From positions 101,849 to 165,848 of IMG/VR virus record IMGVR_UViG_3300042549_008312: DNA of 64,000 bases. One strand, given 5' to 3'. Positions 62,673-64,000 of this stretch are shown piece by piece. The number at the start of each line of letters is the position of its first letter. Position 1 is the stretch's first letter. Both the position numbers and the translations under genes were made by a program. This DNA comes from a virus. The notes under the pieces are model-generated. The model searched no databases. It was not told the origin of the DNA and saw only the letters and a list, made by a program, of their open reading frames with translations.

Positions 62673-64000
62673 GTTTAGTTTAGGTATTTGTTTTAACAAT
62701 GGTGATCCCTTAAATTTTGGGAGAATACTTGTTGCCTCATATGAGGATTACAAGGGACACGTTTCCTATACATCTATTGAGAATGCAATTAGTTTATTAA
62801 ACATAGGTTCAGTAAAATACGATAAATGGAGTGATAGGGGTGGTGTTACCAGTAAAATTGGTGATCCATATCTAGCGTCACCATTTTTGCCTAATCAAAT
62901 ATCAGTTATACCTAAACCTGGTCAGGTTGTTAGATTAATTAAATTTGATGATGGTACTGTTAATTATATTGGTCCTGTAACACAAAATCCTTTAAAGCTA
63001 AACACAACATATTTTGAGGAAACTAGTAGAAGAAAATTTCCTGTATCCGATGACATTTCAAATAACGTTAACGACACAGTCTTTTCTGGTTTTAATAATG
63101 AACAAGTTTCTTTAGGTAATGACAGAATTCTACTTAGATTAGATCACATAGATAACCAGGATAGAAAAAAAACATACCCAGTATTTCAAATATCAAAATT
63201 TACAAAAACAACAAATTATACTGTTAAAGATGTTACTGAAACAAAAAAACCAGATGTTTTTTTGGATTATATCGTTGAAATAACATTTGATTATACTAGA
63301 AAGGAAGCTCTTGACAGTAAAAATATTGTATGTAACATAAACTTATATAGCACTTTAGATATTGTATCAAAAATTGTTAGAGGTTTAATGAAAAAAGATT
63401 ATAATAGCTTTCAAAACTATACGTCTGGTACAAACTATAATCAATATATTGTTAATCACACGTTAGAGTTTAATGATATCGAATCAATGGATAAAACTAT
63501 TGAAGATATTATTTCAGCTTACAAAACAAAAAAGATTAAATTTTATAACCCACAAACAGTTGGCTCACAAAGAATTGAATCCGCTAGTAATATTATAAGT
63601 TTAGTTAATAGGATACCTTTTAGAGCGAATAGTTCTGGGGCAAACCATGATACACCAGATGAGATCTCTGATTTAAAAAACTTTGTTGTTAGGATAAATC
63701 CATACAACAGGGATACGTATACAACACCTAGTATTGAATTACAAACCCAACTTGGTATACCAGCAACACAACCAACAGATTCAACATCATTGGATTATGT
63801 TAGATTTAAAGAATTTAACACTTTTATAAGTAAAATTAGAAAGTACAATAACGCTAGATTCTTAGGTGATCAGGAATTACAAGCACCTGTTACAACAACA
63901 ACTAAACAAACACAATCTTCCGTAAATGATAAAGAGGTTACAGTAAATGTTAATTATGCTGATAAATTTTTATTTTTAAGCAGTATTAACTCAAGGGATT
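62662..64000 (+). CDS. Baseplate/tail protein with OB-fold-like start (3' end outside window)
   Basis: Open frame of 446 codons from the ATG at 62662 (KAEFSLGICFNNGDPLNFGRI) that runs past the end. Residues about 60-110 (DPYLASPFLPNQISVIPKPG, QVVRLIKF, VNYIGPVTQNP) fit the OB-fold pattern of T4-like baseplate proteins, where a YIGP motif is common. A later part (RILLRLDHIDNQDRKKTYPV) is beta-rich and then Asn/Thr-rich. It probably belongs to the baseplate or tail tip. Start chosen because it overlaps the preceding gene by 11 bases and keeps the full frame. Confidence 0.75.
   Translation, partial: MKAEFSLGICFNNGDPLNFGRILVASYEDYKGHVSYTSIENAISLLNIGSVKYDKWSDRGGVTSKIGDPYLASPFLPNQISVIPKPGQVVRLIKFDDGTVNYIGPVTQNPLKLNTTYFEETSRRKFPVSDDISNNVNDTVFSGFNNEQVSLGNDRILLRLDHIDNQDRKKTYPVFQISKFTKTTNYTVKDVTETKKPDVFLDYIVEITFDYTRKEALDSKNIVCNINLYSTLDIVSKIVRGLMKKDYNSFQNYTSGTNYNQYIVNHTLEFNDIESMDKTIEDIISAYKTKKIKFYNPQTVGSQRIESASNIISLVNRIPFRANSSGANHDTPDEISDLKNFVVRINPYNRDTYTTPSIELQTQLGIPATQPTDSTSLDYVRFKEFNTFISKIRKYNNARFLGDQELQAPVTTTTKQTQSSVNDKEVTVNVNYADKFLFLSSINSRD

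Noticed and set aside
1-64000. tRNA genes, integrase, transposases, reverse transcriptase/diversity-generating elements
   Set aside because: No cloverleaf with a conserved T-arm, no recombinase or RT motifs were seen in any frame or gap inspected; short gaps leave little room for tRNAs.

Overview
The window is part of the genome of a large, AT-rich (roughly one-third G+C), tailed, contractile (myovirus-type) bacteriophage of the T4-like supergroup. The evidence is a nearly full T4-style set of genes: a UvsX-type recombinase, a gp32-like single-strand binding protein, a family B DNA polymerase, a RNase H/flap-type exonuclease, a gp55-like late sigma factor, tail sheath, tail tube, gp15-like tail terminator, gp26-like baseplate protein, tape-measure-like proteins, a gp53-like LysM baseplate protein and a giant hub with two cell-wall hydrolase domains. 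A host in the Bacteroidota is suggested by promoters of the TTTG-N19/20-TAnnTTTG type (clearest before the DNA polymerase), by the near absence of Shine-Dalgarno sequences before AT-rich starts, and by the glycosyltransferase types. No tRNA, integrase, transposase or CRISPR array was seen.

Layout. 1-2,590 (minus): flap/RNase H-type exonuclease (cut by the window edge), uvsX and gp32-like SSB. 2,669-30,979 (minus): tail and baseplate genes, read from high to low coordinates: gp26-like protein and its overlapping partner, a protein of unknown role, two paralogous tape-measure-like proteins, a 2,922-residue baseplate protein with ten N-terminal repeats, a gp53-like LysM protein, a 984-residue structural protein, a 2,471-residue hub with M23 peptidase and tail lysozyme, and small acidic proteins. 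31,096-31,497 (plus): a lone Vsr-type nuclease inserted against the local direction. 31,548-36,798 (minus): tail tube, sheath, gp15-like terminator and gp14-like neck protein. 36,899-38,677 (plus): SNF2/UvsW-type helicase. 38,674-39,849 (minus): GP88-family protein. 39,893-43,085 (plus): neck-like protein, collagen-like fibre and a small accessory protein. 43,140-46,241 (plus): DNA polymerase with an unexpected domain inserted in its exonuclease. 46,286-49,235 (plus): small structural or unknown proteins, a WYL-like protein, a 53-residue holin-like protein and a DUF397-like protein. 49,358-59,422 (plus): a glycan island of several glycosyltransferases, a RgpF-like and a WbsX-like protein and a KdsC-like phosphatase, interleaved with dUTPase and PhoH. 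59,422-64,000 (plus): gp55-like sigma factor and further baseplate/tail genes, the last one running off the window.

How the parts fit. A ten-base element, GATATTTATA or a close variant, stands before most structural operons on both strands and is not seen before the recombination, replication or glycan genes, which instead carry (where visible) host-like promoters. The simplest reading is an early/middle program using host RNA polymerase and a late program using the phage sigma factor at 59,422. The most unusual points are the macro-like domain inside the polymerase exonuclease, a possible programmed +1 frameshift joining the gp26-like and gp51-like genes, duplicated tape-measure genes, candidate capsid-targeting N-termini on several proteins (including a GP88-family protein), and the size of the phage-borne glycan island.
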